DNA of 64,000 nucleotides. Origin: Blastobasis lacticolella. Its lineage: Eukaryota > Arthropoda > Insecta > Lepidoptera > Blastobasidae. The notes beneath the pieces were generated by a model. The model was not told where the DNA came from. It was given only the letters and a program-made list of their open reading frames with translations, and did no database searches. The stretch is taken from assembly GCA_905147135.1 (NCBI GenBank), contig LR990046.1:19560501-19624500 (forward strand). Direction: 5' to 3'. Positions 13,801 to 25,800 of the stretch are shown here, piece by piece (the stretch's first letter is position 1; each line of letters begins with the position of its first letter). A program made the translations under genes and the position numbers.

Positions 13801-16800
13801 TCATTTTGTCTAAAGATGCGCCAAATACCCTGTTTTTTGCTGTAGCAGCAAAGGAAAATTTTCTTTAAGTGGTATTGCACTTATGCTATTGTACTGAATA
13901 TCGGCTAGTTTGAGTTCGTAAAGTATCGGCTCTGTCTCATGGGTGCTATTAAATACGAAGCCAATGCTATTTACTGTGGATACATTTATAATATGAAACT
14001 ACAATTAGAATTCTTATTATCACTTAATACAGACTTCTCAAGGTTTCGTTACTGAATTTGAAGTTTTCTCTCTCAGCCGAATATTTCAATAAGGTACAAG
14101 AAAATTGAAAATATGTCACAGAGACAAGTGTGGTATAGAGTTATAAATATTTAAACGATCGAAAACTGAGACCAAAAATGTCTGACAGGAAATTGAATTT
14201 AGCATTGTGGCTGACAGGCAAGCTATAAATCCTAATTAATCTATCAAAATATATGCCTGATAAACAATACCGAAGGCACTTTCAGAACAGTACTATAAAA
14301 CATTTTATCACATTTTATCTTCGCATTTCTCAGAGAAACATCGTTAATCGGTGTTACGACAGTAATATAAGTCCATAATCTTTTCAGGTTTATTTCACAG
14401 AGCTATCTTGCTATCGGGGTCTGCACTCAGCTCCTGGGCCATTGTTGACGACCCTGTGTATTACTCCCTCAAACTGGCAAAACACATGAACTGTAGTATA
14501 CCAGATGACATGTCTAAGGACCATGAAGTGATAGTAGACTGTCTACGAGACGCCACTATAGAGGAGCTCCTATCAATAGACATAAGCCCACCGAATTTTC
14601 TGACAGCATTCGGCCCTTCTGTAGACGGGGTGGTCATAAAAACGGACTTCGGCAAGGATTTCCTCACAATGTATGCAACTGGAGACTTTCCAAGTTTCGG
14701 CCCGTTGAATAACATGAATCAGAATTTTAACGCGCACATAAAAAGGAGCGACAGCGGCAGAAGACTTTTCCAGAACAAATACGATCTCCTATTCGGCGTT
14801 GTTACCAGCGAGGCGTTGTGGAAATTCTCGGCGCTCGATGTTCTGAATGGTATTGAGCCTGATAAGAGAGATCGTATGTTGAGGTAAGCTGTAGACTTTT
14901 CCTGTCGTCAATTTCACCTTACATTACTTTACTTACATTTTTAGCTGTAAATGTAGTTTCAACTGCACGCTGCAGCAACAAAGTTGCTAAAGCATCTGAT
15001 GACATAAACTCTTGTGATGTTTTATGTGAAATTTTGAAGCGACGTTCTTTACGGACGATAAACGCGTTCCAAGTTTCATGTAGACGTTAATGTAATTTAT
15101 GTTATGAGTTTAATTTAATAGTGGTTGTTTAATTCAGTAACATCATGGACTATATAGGACCGTATCAGTATACTGCAGGACTTGAGCCCACGGATAAGTG
15201 GAGGGTTTTGTCCATACTTGTGAGGGAGATCGCAGTATTGAAAACACGCAACAGGAAATGCTGTTTGACATTTTCTGTACACATTGCGTACAACTCCCGT
15301 TTATGGAACGAGTTGATGCTATAAAGCTGTAACGGGACAGTAGATTTTTGGGGACGAGTAAGAAATAATATAATTAAACACAATGGCAATAAAGTTGAAA
15401 GTCCATTGACAGTGGGTACAATACAATACTGCGCGTAGTCATTTATTGGTTCATTTTTGCTCGTCCTCATAAAACCCTTACTCCTCTTAGCACTAAATTC
15501 TAAAACACGTTTAAGAATGCCGTTTATCGTTTTTTGTATGAAGTTTTTTGTTTAAATATCAGCATAAATGCCATTTAGAACTTGGTGCAAGCCGCCCTTA
15601 TCTATTTCTCTACTGGATACAGAACAATTGTTCTAACCATCCTTTTCTTTACTCTAAAATTCTAAATTGGTAAAACGAAAACCACCTGTCTTGAAACCTT
15701 TCTCTATGAGCATGTTTCCAACACTATCTCTAGGTGAGTTTTACGATGTGATTACGCCAAGAGTTGTTTCATTTAACGTTATGTCAGCTTACACTGTTGT
15801 ATTCACAGATCGTAGACGACGACTCTTGTTTACTATTTCACGGGTAAACAGTTAAGTCCCCGCTATCGTGGAATAGCTTTGGTGTCCAACGACTAACGAG
15901 TCGGACTCATAACCGAGAAGTACCGGGTTCGAACCCCAGTGCCGACATGCATCAATTACTATTTTTTAATTACATATCTTAGTTGAACATTAAGTGATGC
16001 TCTTACAGTGATGGAAAACATCGTGAGGGTAACTGTACATTCAGGTGACTGAATTTGTAACCATGATCCGCTGTGTTTGGGTCACGGAGGTTACGTAGCA
16101 GTCCTTCTACTGTAATTATCTGTTCTGCCAAATCCTAGATCAGGGACGAAGCAGGCCTTCGCGCGCGAGAACACAAACGGGATATGAACCAGCCATTAAA
16201 GGCCAGCACTGCATCCGCTCCTCATAGCTTCTTATTGTCCTGGATGCCCATTTTCAATCAGATGGACCGTCTGCCCGAGTGCCTAAATTACATTAAAACA
16301 TTTGATTTTTGTTTCAGAACCTACGTGAGGAACGCCTACACTTATCATTTGAGCGAAATTTTCTACACCATCGTCAACGAATACACAGACTGGGAAAGAA
16401 CGGTAGAGGTTTGTTTTTATATAGAAGTAGGTTGAAAAGGTCTTTGTCTAATTTAAAAATACATTGTCAAATAAGGAGTCTACCATACCTACCTAAACAG
16501 GAGGAGATGGCACACAACGTTTACAATTCAAACATGGTAACTGTTGGCATGACTCGGTCTTATCAGATGATTCCGCCTGGATAGGTACTATTGGCTTATC
16601 TATTTCTGCCACTAAGCAGCAAAGCATGAACTGTTACTTTCCGGTTTGAACGATAAGGTACTTCAGCCAATTACAGCTTAGGCATGAGAGACAACAACTT
16701 AGTCCTTATAGTGACAACCCTAATGCGGTACATTGAAAGAAGGCAGCTTCAATAAACGAAGTTTGATCATAATTTCCATGTTATACGATCAAATCCAATG

Positions 16801-19800
16801 AAATATTGTAACCGCGATTAGGTCAACAAAAAGTTTTAAGCATTTCATATTTGTATGAAACATTAAAACCCGTGTAACTTTGAAACGATTAATTTTTACG
16901 AAAGTCTGACAAACCACAAACATAGATGTTTATATGGAAATTATGATCAAACTTCGTTTGTATAGAACCTGTCTTCCTTCATTAATCGACCCATACCTCA
17001 TTCCATCAGGTGGGAAAAAAAAATGAAACTAGGCATGTTGTATTGCCTCTGTATTGTAACCATACTGGCCACCTTTAAAACTGAGAGTTTTTGTTTGACA
17101 GCCTCACACCTAAACACCTCAAGATTAAAAGAGTCCTCCCACCAGTCAATTTACACAAAATAAAATTGTTTCAAGATTAATTTCAAAGGCATGAAGAGTA
17201 GAAAAAGCAATTTATTTTTTTAGCTTATTAAAATTGGTCGGAACTCGTTCAAACTAAGCCGGCGCCCTCAAAAGGAACTCGTATCTTTGCGAAATACAAA
17301 TACTGTATAAATATATCTCCCCTTACACGTGTTTGGTTTTATAGCTACGCAAGCGGTAACGGAGTTATCCATTTTTGGGGATCCCGTAACTCCTCACAAC
17401 TTCGTACTCCCTGATTTGTAGTGTCATTACATTAGGGAACTTCTGCTTTGTGGGTTGATCTGCCCTTCGCAAAATCCACTTGCAAATATAGTTGATGCCT
17501 CCAAAAGTTTTCTCGATTCGCTCCTAAGACGCTGTTTTCAATTTTAAGTTCATTTAACAAGCGAGGTCAAAGGTCACAGGATTGTTTGGGGACCAAAATA
17601 CTGCGTTGGAAGCAATTTCTGTATACATCGTTTATTCGCCTTCATTTTGCGTGATACATCTAACGTTGTTATCGAAAAAGACAATTTTGTTCTATTCAGT
17701 GAATCAGCACTAACGAGGATTCACTAATCAACTATAATAAATATTAGACTGCCTTTTTAAGTAGTTTATATTTTTCTCCAATCAATCTATCCACGTCGTA
17801 ACTGAAGGAAAGATTAGTAAAGAATTGAAGCAAATATTACAATGCTAACTCGGAATGATTGACATGTGGGTTATCGCGAGGACTTGGATGACAATCGAGG
17901 CGTGCATGGCCCACATATCTGTTACAGTTCCGAACAAAGTATATTCTTTTTTAACTCTTGCACGTTTGAGATTCTTCATCGTTGGCCTTAAACATCTTTT
18001 GTAAATAATTTAAACAGCGTCATCGTTAGGGATTTATGGATGACACTTTCTCTGATTTGAGATTAAGATCAGTGAAATAAAGATACTATGATACCACACA
18101 TCATATACGAATTACTGTTCTGGTCAGAGTTGCCATAAAACTTAAATATGATAAATGCATGCAACGTAGCAGTATACGTATGATCTCAAAATGAATTTTT
18201 TATAAAATTTCTTACAGGGAACAAGCTAATAACACCATTTTTTTTCTTCCAGAGCCCAATAAACCTTAGAGATGCGACGATAGCAGCGCTATCAGATGCC
18301 CAGTATGTAGCGCCTTTGGTCCAGAGTGGAGATTTACTTAGCGGTGGTCCAAAACCAACACTCACGGAGGAAGATGGCCCTAGACGACCGACAAAGACGT
18401 TCTTTTATGTATTCGATTACCAAACGAAGGACGGTTTCTACCCTCAAGTGAGTATCTGTGTTAATGCCATTGATAGAATTAATAAAGAATAACAAATACA
18501 ATTAAGTAAACTATTCTTGTTGATAACTATTTTATATTTTTGCAAAAGGTGCATGATTTATTGTGTTCATTGGTTTTAAATCTTAAATTATTAGCCTCCC
18601 TCGGGAAGGCCTATGCCCAGCAGTGGGCTTCTTGCGGCTGATATAATGATGATAATGATAAGTGTAATCTCTAGCTTTTGTAGTTAAAAACATCCATCTT
18701 TCATCCAACAAACTTTCGCATATATTTGACTTTTGATAATTGACTTTCACATATTATGAAATTATAATAATCCAACAAGCAAATTTTTGGTTTTTGATAG
18801 GATATATTATTACAAAACAATACAGAAAAATATAATGTCAAAAAATTGTCTACAGTATGTGGCAAGACAAACTTTAAAAGACTAGAAGCATAAGGATATG
18901 AATACCAAAGTAGCTTACGTACAGTTTTGAAGTCTTTTAGGGTACTTGATAAAAGTCTAGACGGATTTTATGTAGTAATAGAATTCTGAGTGGAAAGCGA
19001 TGGAGTGCAAATATGTAAACAATATTTTTAAAAAGTTTCAAGACACAGTCAGTCACAGTAAAAACCGTTATGGATGGAACCATGTCGAAGTAAAGCACTC
19101 TACTTGCAATACTGCGGCGGGGCCGATGTAAGTGGCTATATAGTTGATACGAAGGACAAAGTATAAAATTAAGTCACTTTTAGGATTCGCGGGAGAGTCC
19201 TCGCACGTCCTCCGCATCAAAAAGCGACAAATTTTTTATACTACATCCTTACGTAGTATAAAAAATTTGTCGCAAACAATGATTTGTGAACAGTATCAAT
19301 TGTCTAGTTGACTCCTAGATCGGTGCAGCCATAGTATTATGTAAGCCTCAAATCAACTTATATTTCGATTTACTTTGTCAAGGTTTCGCCCCATACTGAT
19401 AGCGAGAGGATAACGAAGACAAAATTGTTCCTAAAGACACACTAGTTCCTAAAGAGAAAACATAATATCTGACGATTTAAAACCATTACCGGTGACTCGA
19501 AAACTATTGCTCCTAGGACACTAGTTTCTAAAGAGAAATTATAAAACTCGTCGAGATCACTTTGGGTTAAAACTGTCGAACTTAAAACCATTTTCGGGTC
19601 AAAACTGCCAAACTTAAAACTCGGAAACTGTTGCTCCTAAAAGTCTTAGAACACCAGGGCTTCGATTCTGGTGCGGAAATCGTCTCAGTTACAGTAATAT
19701 TACAATTGCATCGCATGTCACACGTGTGATTGTTATTCAAATGACAGATGTTGAGTTGCAACTTTCTCGAGTTCGATCTTTTCCACAATTCGTTTTCTGG

Positions 19801-22800
19801 TACTTTAGGTGCAATATGGTTGCATTACTAAGTTGCATAATTGTTAGTTGTCAAAGTGCCTTCAATTCTGTCAACGAAAAAGTGTCAAAGGTCGAATAAT
19901 GATTTTACTGCAATTTAACTGGGATGATGCTGCGATGTTACTGTGAGTGACTAGATACCTCGACGTAGTTATAGTAACATCACAGTTACATTGCAACATA
20001 ATAACAACTGCATTGCACACCAGAATCGCTACCCAGTACTCAAAGAGTAATGATAGTAATCGTCGAGATCTATATTTCTGTCAAGCTTCATTAACAAAAT
20101 AAAGTCATTTTTAATGCGCCTGAAGGCCATGAAAGAATATTTGTGGATTCTTATCAATGTTTGAATTAGCAAAGTAAGGCCATTAAACAAATAGAATTTT
20201 TAGTCAAACGATACGATCTTATATTTTTATTCCCTGAATATTCCAATAAATCTCAAATTATGAATTGGATGCAACACAAAATCGATGAATAGGTAAAGCC
20301 TGCAACACAGTAGGATTCTTTGGTTCAAATGGGTAGTAAAAGTTTCACCGGATGAGCCACACTCATCCAGCCCACTGACCCGAAATTTACTATTATAAAT
20401 GCAAATGATTGTAAGGATGGATAGTTTGCTCTTTCACGCAAAAACTACTTATAGATTTAGATGCAGCAGACAAAATATACCGGAATAACATAGACTATAC
20501 TTTATCGCATATATTATGCGGACGAAGTCGTGGGCAAAAGCTTATGTTACAAATAGACGTAATTAACACAGCTACACCTTTAAACAGATCGTCTAAATGA
20601 CCATGATTCCATATCCCCCTGTTCCAAAACTCAAGGCACAGACATTATAGAGTGCCAAGGTTCATCATCATCATCATGTCAGCCAGATGACGCCCACTGC
20701 TGGGCATAGGCCTCCCCCAGAGATCTCCACAAAGGCCGGTCCTGTGCTTTCCGCATCCAGCTGGTACCTGCGATCCTTATCAGGTCGTCGATCTACCTTG
20801 TAGGAGGCCTACCCACGCTGAGTCTTCCGGTACGTGGTCGCCACTCAAGAACTTCACTGCCCCATCGGCCATCTGTTCTTCGAGCTATGTGCCCGGCCCA
20901 CTCTCACTTCAGTCTGGCAATCCTTAGAGCTATGTCGGTGGCATTGGTTCGCTTGCGGATCTCCTCATTTCTGATTCGATCGCGCAAAGAAACTCCGAGC
21001 AAAGCTCAGAGCTTTGTGTAACAGTGAGCTTTCTTATAAGGACCATAGTGAGCGGGAACGTTTTATTTCCGTAAGTCATCACTGGCAACACATATTGGTC
21101 AAAGACCTTCGTCTTGAGACACTGCGGTAATTGGGACGAAAATATATGGCGTAGCTTCCCGAACGCTGCCCAACCGAGTTGGATTCGTCGATTGACCTCT
21201 TTCTCGAAATTGGACCTAACTAGCTGGACTTATTGTCCTAGGTATGTATAGTCGTCAACAACTTCAATTGAATCCAAGGTTCCAAATGCGTTATTCACTC
21301 CAACATCAGAGTGAATATCGTTTGTTGTCTCATGTTATACCATTTTGCCCTACGTACTGTAGGTACATGTATCTAACATTGTTGTGTAACGTAATTAATT
21401 AATTAATTAACGGAACGTAATTTACACAGCTACACCTTCCTACCACTGATCCAAAACTCAAAGTACAGATATTATAGACTGCCAAGGTTCCAAGTGCGTT
21501 ATTCGCTCCAACATAAAAGTCAACGTCGTTTGTTGTCTCATGTTATACAATTTTGCCCTCCGTAATGCAGGTAGTACATGTAACGTACTGCATGTAGGTA
21601 TAATACGTATCTAAAATTGTTGTGTTATTCCAGAGAACGGGAGCCGTGCACGGTGAGGAGCTGCCTTATGTGTTTGGAGCACCGCTTGTTGACGGATTCG
21701 GCCATTTCCCTCAAAACTACACAAAGTCAGAAGTGGCTCTTTCGGAGTCCATGATGCTGCTGCTAGCCAACTTTGCTAGGACCGGGTAAGTTCTGGCTGT
21801 GATTTTTATTTATTGGTTATTTGGTTGAAGGAATGCTGAGGTTTAGGTTTACGTATACTTCGAGGAATAATTAAAGATGTTAGTTATATATATTGATACT
21901 GACATAGCTGTCTGATAGACACGTTTATAATTTAGTCACTACAATCTCTATGGAGTTCTTAGAGATTGTACTGACTAAATTATAAAAAGTGAAAACAAAT
22001 ATTTTTCATTGATCTTGATTACCTTTAATGCTTTTCTTCAAATCTTTTGTCTTCTTGCGATTGACTAGAATCAAGTCTCAATCCACAATCAATGCTACAA
22101 ATAATTAATTTTTAATGCCCAGTAGGCTAAATAAAAATAATAATAATAGTTGGATAAATGCTATATTATTACACAATTATTCAGCTCATGTAATTTTCAT
22201 ATTTCCAGTATATTTAAACCTTCCCTTTCAACTTGAATTGAATAACCAGCACGAACTAGATACAAAATTTTTAAACTCGATAAATGAGTCGATGCATTCG
22301 CCCGAAATGAGGTTGAAACTACTTTAAACAATACAAAGGCATCAAACTTGTGCACTTGAATTTAATATCTAACTCCGAGGAGGAAGTTTGGACTACCTAT
22401 TTGGTTACGAGTATGCTAAGCGACTGTGTGCTTTACCCATAAGATAATAAAGGAAATATAACACAATAGTCGCCGAGAAGCTTGGATTAATAGTTTGCAG
22501 AGAAAGTTTGCAGTCTAGGTGAACGTTGTAGGTTAACTTGAGTTATGACTTTAAGAACACAGTTTGGCATATGACTTGAACTGCAGAATAAGCTGTCTTA
22601 ATAACGGCTATTTGAATTTTAAGATAAATGTCTGAAGTTCTGTACCAATTTTCTATAATGCGACTTTAAAGTAGTTGGATTGCAAGAAACTGAACTAATT
22701 ATCCGACAATGGCAATGTAATTATGATATTGAAGAGTTATGATTTTAGCAGTCTCTGTATGTTTATTTTTATTCAACGCTGTGACAAACGAGCAGAAAGA

Positions 22801-25800
22801 CCACCTGATTGTAAGCGTGAATTTAGGTCGCAAACAACAAATATGCAGAAACGCAGGTGCATTGTCACTGTGAGGACTAAGATGAAATGCCTCATGCCTG
22901 AAATTGCGATGGCTACCTTCTCCTTCAAAGAGGAACACAACAATGCAAGCACTGTTGCTTGCCTGCAGAAATAGATAAGGCGGTGGTACTCACCCATCCG
23001 AACACAAGATTTGCAGAGTCCTACCTCATACTTGAACTGTATTTCGTATTGACACGAAGTTTCAATAGAAAGCGCCCATTGGAATTGTGTTGGGAACAAT
23101 TGGAATTCCTCATTTGTCCACATTGCATTGTTACGAATGCACGATAGATAGCCAAATAATGACCACTTTAATCCTACGTGGATGAGATCGTTTACAGTCC
23201 CTATGTTTTCACATAGTTTTTGACATTTTATAAGAGATGTTACTAATTCTCACAGTGCTCGTCTGCTTAGTGAACGCACTGAGTTCAATACGGCTCTACG
23301 AATGTGATTTGTCAATTTCGTTCATTTTGAACGATCGCATATTGCAGAGTATTTTCTGTTGGAACCCTGTGCGTTACAACGTTACGTTAACCCAGCAAGC
23401 CTCATAGCAAGTGACAAAATGCATAATATGTCGATAGTAACTTTAAAAGTTGCTAAATAGAATCTATCACTTTGGACTACGTCATGGGATCGTTCAAAAG
23501 GTTTATTAGAGGTCTCCTTAGAGGCGGGCAACACATTGGTAGCACCTCTGGTGTTGCTGATGTCCATAGGCGGCGGTGACTACTATCCATTAGGTAGCCC
23601 GGATAACTGTTTGTCTGCCGTATATTAAAAAATCACAATCATGTTTTATCACATACCTGTCTCCCATTTTTAACGATGGCCACTCACGTCCAAACTCCTA
23701 AACATATTACGCGTCCCTTTTAAATCTTAGAAAGCTCCTTTATTGTCGCTATAACCTTGTTTACATTGTTAAAGGAATCCGAATGAAAACATCCGGCAAG
23801 ACGTCTTGTTTCCCGCTTCCAGAGAGAGGAACAAATTCAAAGGGCTTCAATGGGAAGAATACGACTCCACGCATCAAAAGTATCTCGAAATAGGTGAGTA
23901 ATTAATGAATGAACATCTAAATGAATGAAATGAAGATAGATTCGTATTATTAATATCGCTATTTTTCAGTCTTGAGTTAACTTTGTAAACACTTTTTTGT
24001 TATTGTAGTATTTAGTAGTGCCAGATGGAGTGACGATTTACGAAAGGCTTCAGGTGGATGCTGAATGTGGCAAGCCGAGGACTGGGTGCATTGGCGCTCA
24101 TTGGGGAGGCCTATGTCTTGCAGTGGACTAGTATTAGGCTGATGATGATGATGATAATGATCGATGATCTCTAGTTTTAGAAGGTCAGGTCAAGAGTAAT
24201 CTGAACAGACGTCAAGAATGAAAATATTATTGAATGTGGAATAAGCAACAGAGGTTTGTCAAGACCACAACAATTGGAAAAGACGTAATATTATGTATGT
24301 AGATAGGTCATTTTTAATTGGAGGTTCACCAGATTCCGTAAATTTAGAAATTACTGAATATAAAGTAAAATATTTAACCATTTCTAACATCAAAGCACAT
24401 ATCAGAGTAAGGATATTTTGACACAATCAATGAATTTTAATTTCTGTTACGGGTATAGGTGTAGTACTTATATTTGTTTTGTAAATACATACTTATTATA
24501 TATAAGTATGTAGTTTATCAGTTATCTAACATCCATAGCACAAGCATTGATTACTTTGGGGCTAGATAGCGATGTGTGAATTTGTCAAAGCATATTTATT
24601 TCTTTTATCCTTCGTGATTGAAAGATATATCGTAGTTAGAAGTTACGTAGTTCCTGATATTATAAATGTAGTAATTACAAGGATTTTAAACCATAAAATT
24701 CTCACCGAAATACATGCTACGTATTCGCATGCGAGAAATTGTACACAGCTCAAAATTTGCCTTGTACCGGCCCCAAAAACTAGCATCCCAGTACGGCCAT
24801 TTAGTTTATTCTGTGGCCAATTAGATTAGTTAAAACATTAACATAGCTATAATTTACGCAAATCTCCATAAAGGGAAAGGGTCCAATTAAAACTTGGGTC
24901 CAACTGGTATGGCCAGTGCGATCATACCTCCAACTTTGCGCATAAAAACTTGTTATGAGATAAATAGTGACCAGAATTGTTACAGTTGGTAGTGAGCTTT
25001 AGTTGTCCTTTTACCTTAAAAGCCTCGAAATAGGCCACAGCCTTTCCCGGCCTCTAGAAAGGGTTTATTCGTATTGTTAGCCTCCAAAATGTCTGACTGT
25101 GTCATTTTCTCTTGTCGCTGCCTTTCTACCAAAGATGTCTTGGCTTCATAGCTATAAAACGTATACCTATTCAAATTTCCATTTCATTTATCAATGCAAG
25201 TAACAAAAAAATTTCTCGCTCATACGATTTTAATGTGGAATGAGCTCCCAGCCCCAGCGTTTCCTTTGGACTATGATATGGGTATAGTACGAGTATTGTA
25301 GCGCCCTTGCTGATGTCCATAGGCGGCGTTTAACACTTTCCATCAGGTGGCGCGCTTGCCTGTTTATCTGTCGTATTACATAAAAAACAAATAACTTACT
25401 TTTGTTATTAAATTACAATATCAAATTAATACAGACAAGTATACATAAATAATCAGCGATGCCAGACTCCATATCCAATCGAGCAGCTTCGATTCAGGTA
25501 CTGGCAGTCCCGCCGTACCGCTATCATGCATACGTGATACATGCATGCATACATCATCATCATCATCATCACAGCCCGTAACAGTCCACTGCAGGACTTA
25601 GGGCCTCTCCCACGAAAGGGGAGGTTATTGCCATAATCTCCACGCTTGGCAGGCGGGTTGGAGATCGCAGTGTTTAAATGTAACAATGGAAAATGCTGCT
25701 GCCCATTTTCCAGACTTAGGAGACTCTTGATCTTTTGCCTCGAAAACATTAGTCGCCTTGTACGACACCCATGAGTGTAAGGGGTTGGTGCTATTCTACT

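Larger units (their letters stand above)
14884..16317 (+). other. Intron 5
   Basis: Contains a degraded antisense DR-C copy (15170-15285) and a near full-length SINE-B (15877-16190). Otherwise nothing is recognised. Confidence 0.7.
18448..21633 (+). other. Intron 7 (3.2 kb, repeat-rich)
   Basis: Holds a short RTE 3' end (18597-18662), a 21-bp perfect hairpin (19224-19273), a minisatellite-like block (19430-19650), MITE copy 2 (19655-20036), a Helitron-like fragment (20393-20545), and a tandem duplication of the intron's own 3' end (20558-21625), the first unit of which carries an antisense RTE insertion. Confidence 0.8.
21786..23774 (+). other. Intron 8
   Basis: Contains a 26-bp-arm hairpin (21925-21985), an antisense DR-D copy (22765-23030) and a sense DR-D tail (23510-23640). 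The AT-rich part 22000-22700 shows nothing recognisable. Confidence 0.7.

Noticed and set aside
15877..15950. tRNA gene candidates (here and at 32475, 48862, 50838, 30760, 62000)
   Set aside because: They have B-box-like GGTTCGA sequence but continue into repeated SINE bodies and recur in diverged copies, and I could not fold a complete cloverleaf. They are SINE heads, not tRNA genes.
22699..23147. Four overlapping ORFs in intron 8
   Set aside because: Explained by an antisense DR-D copy; no protein motif and frames on both strands overlap.
25550..25575. (cat)n and similar short tracts considered as CRISPR-like or regulatory arrays
   Set aside because: They are the simple-sequence 3' tails of retroelements; no repeat-spacer pattern exists in the window.
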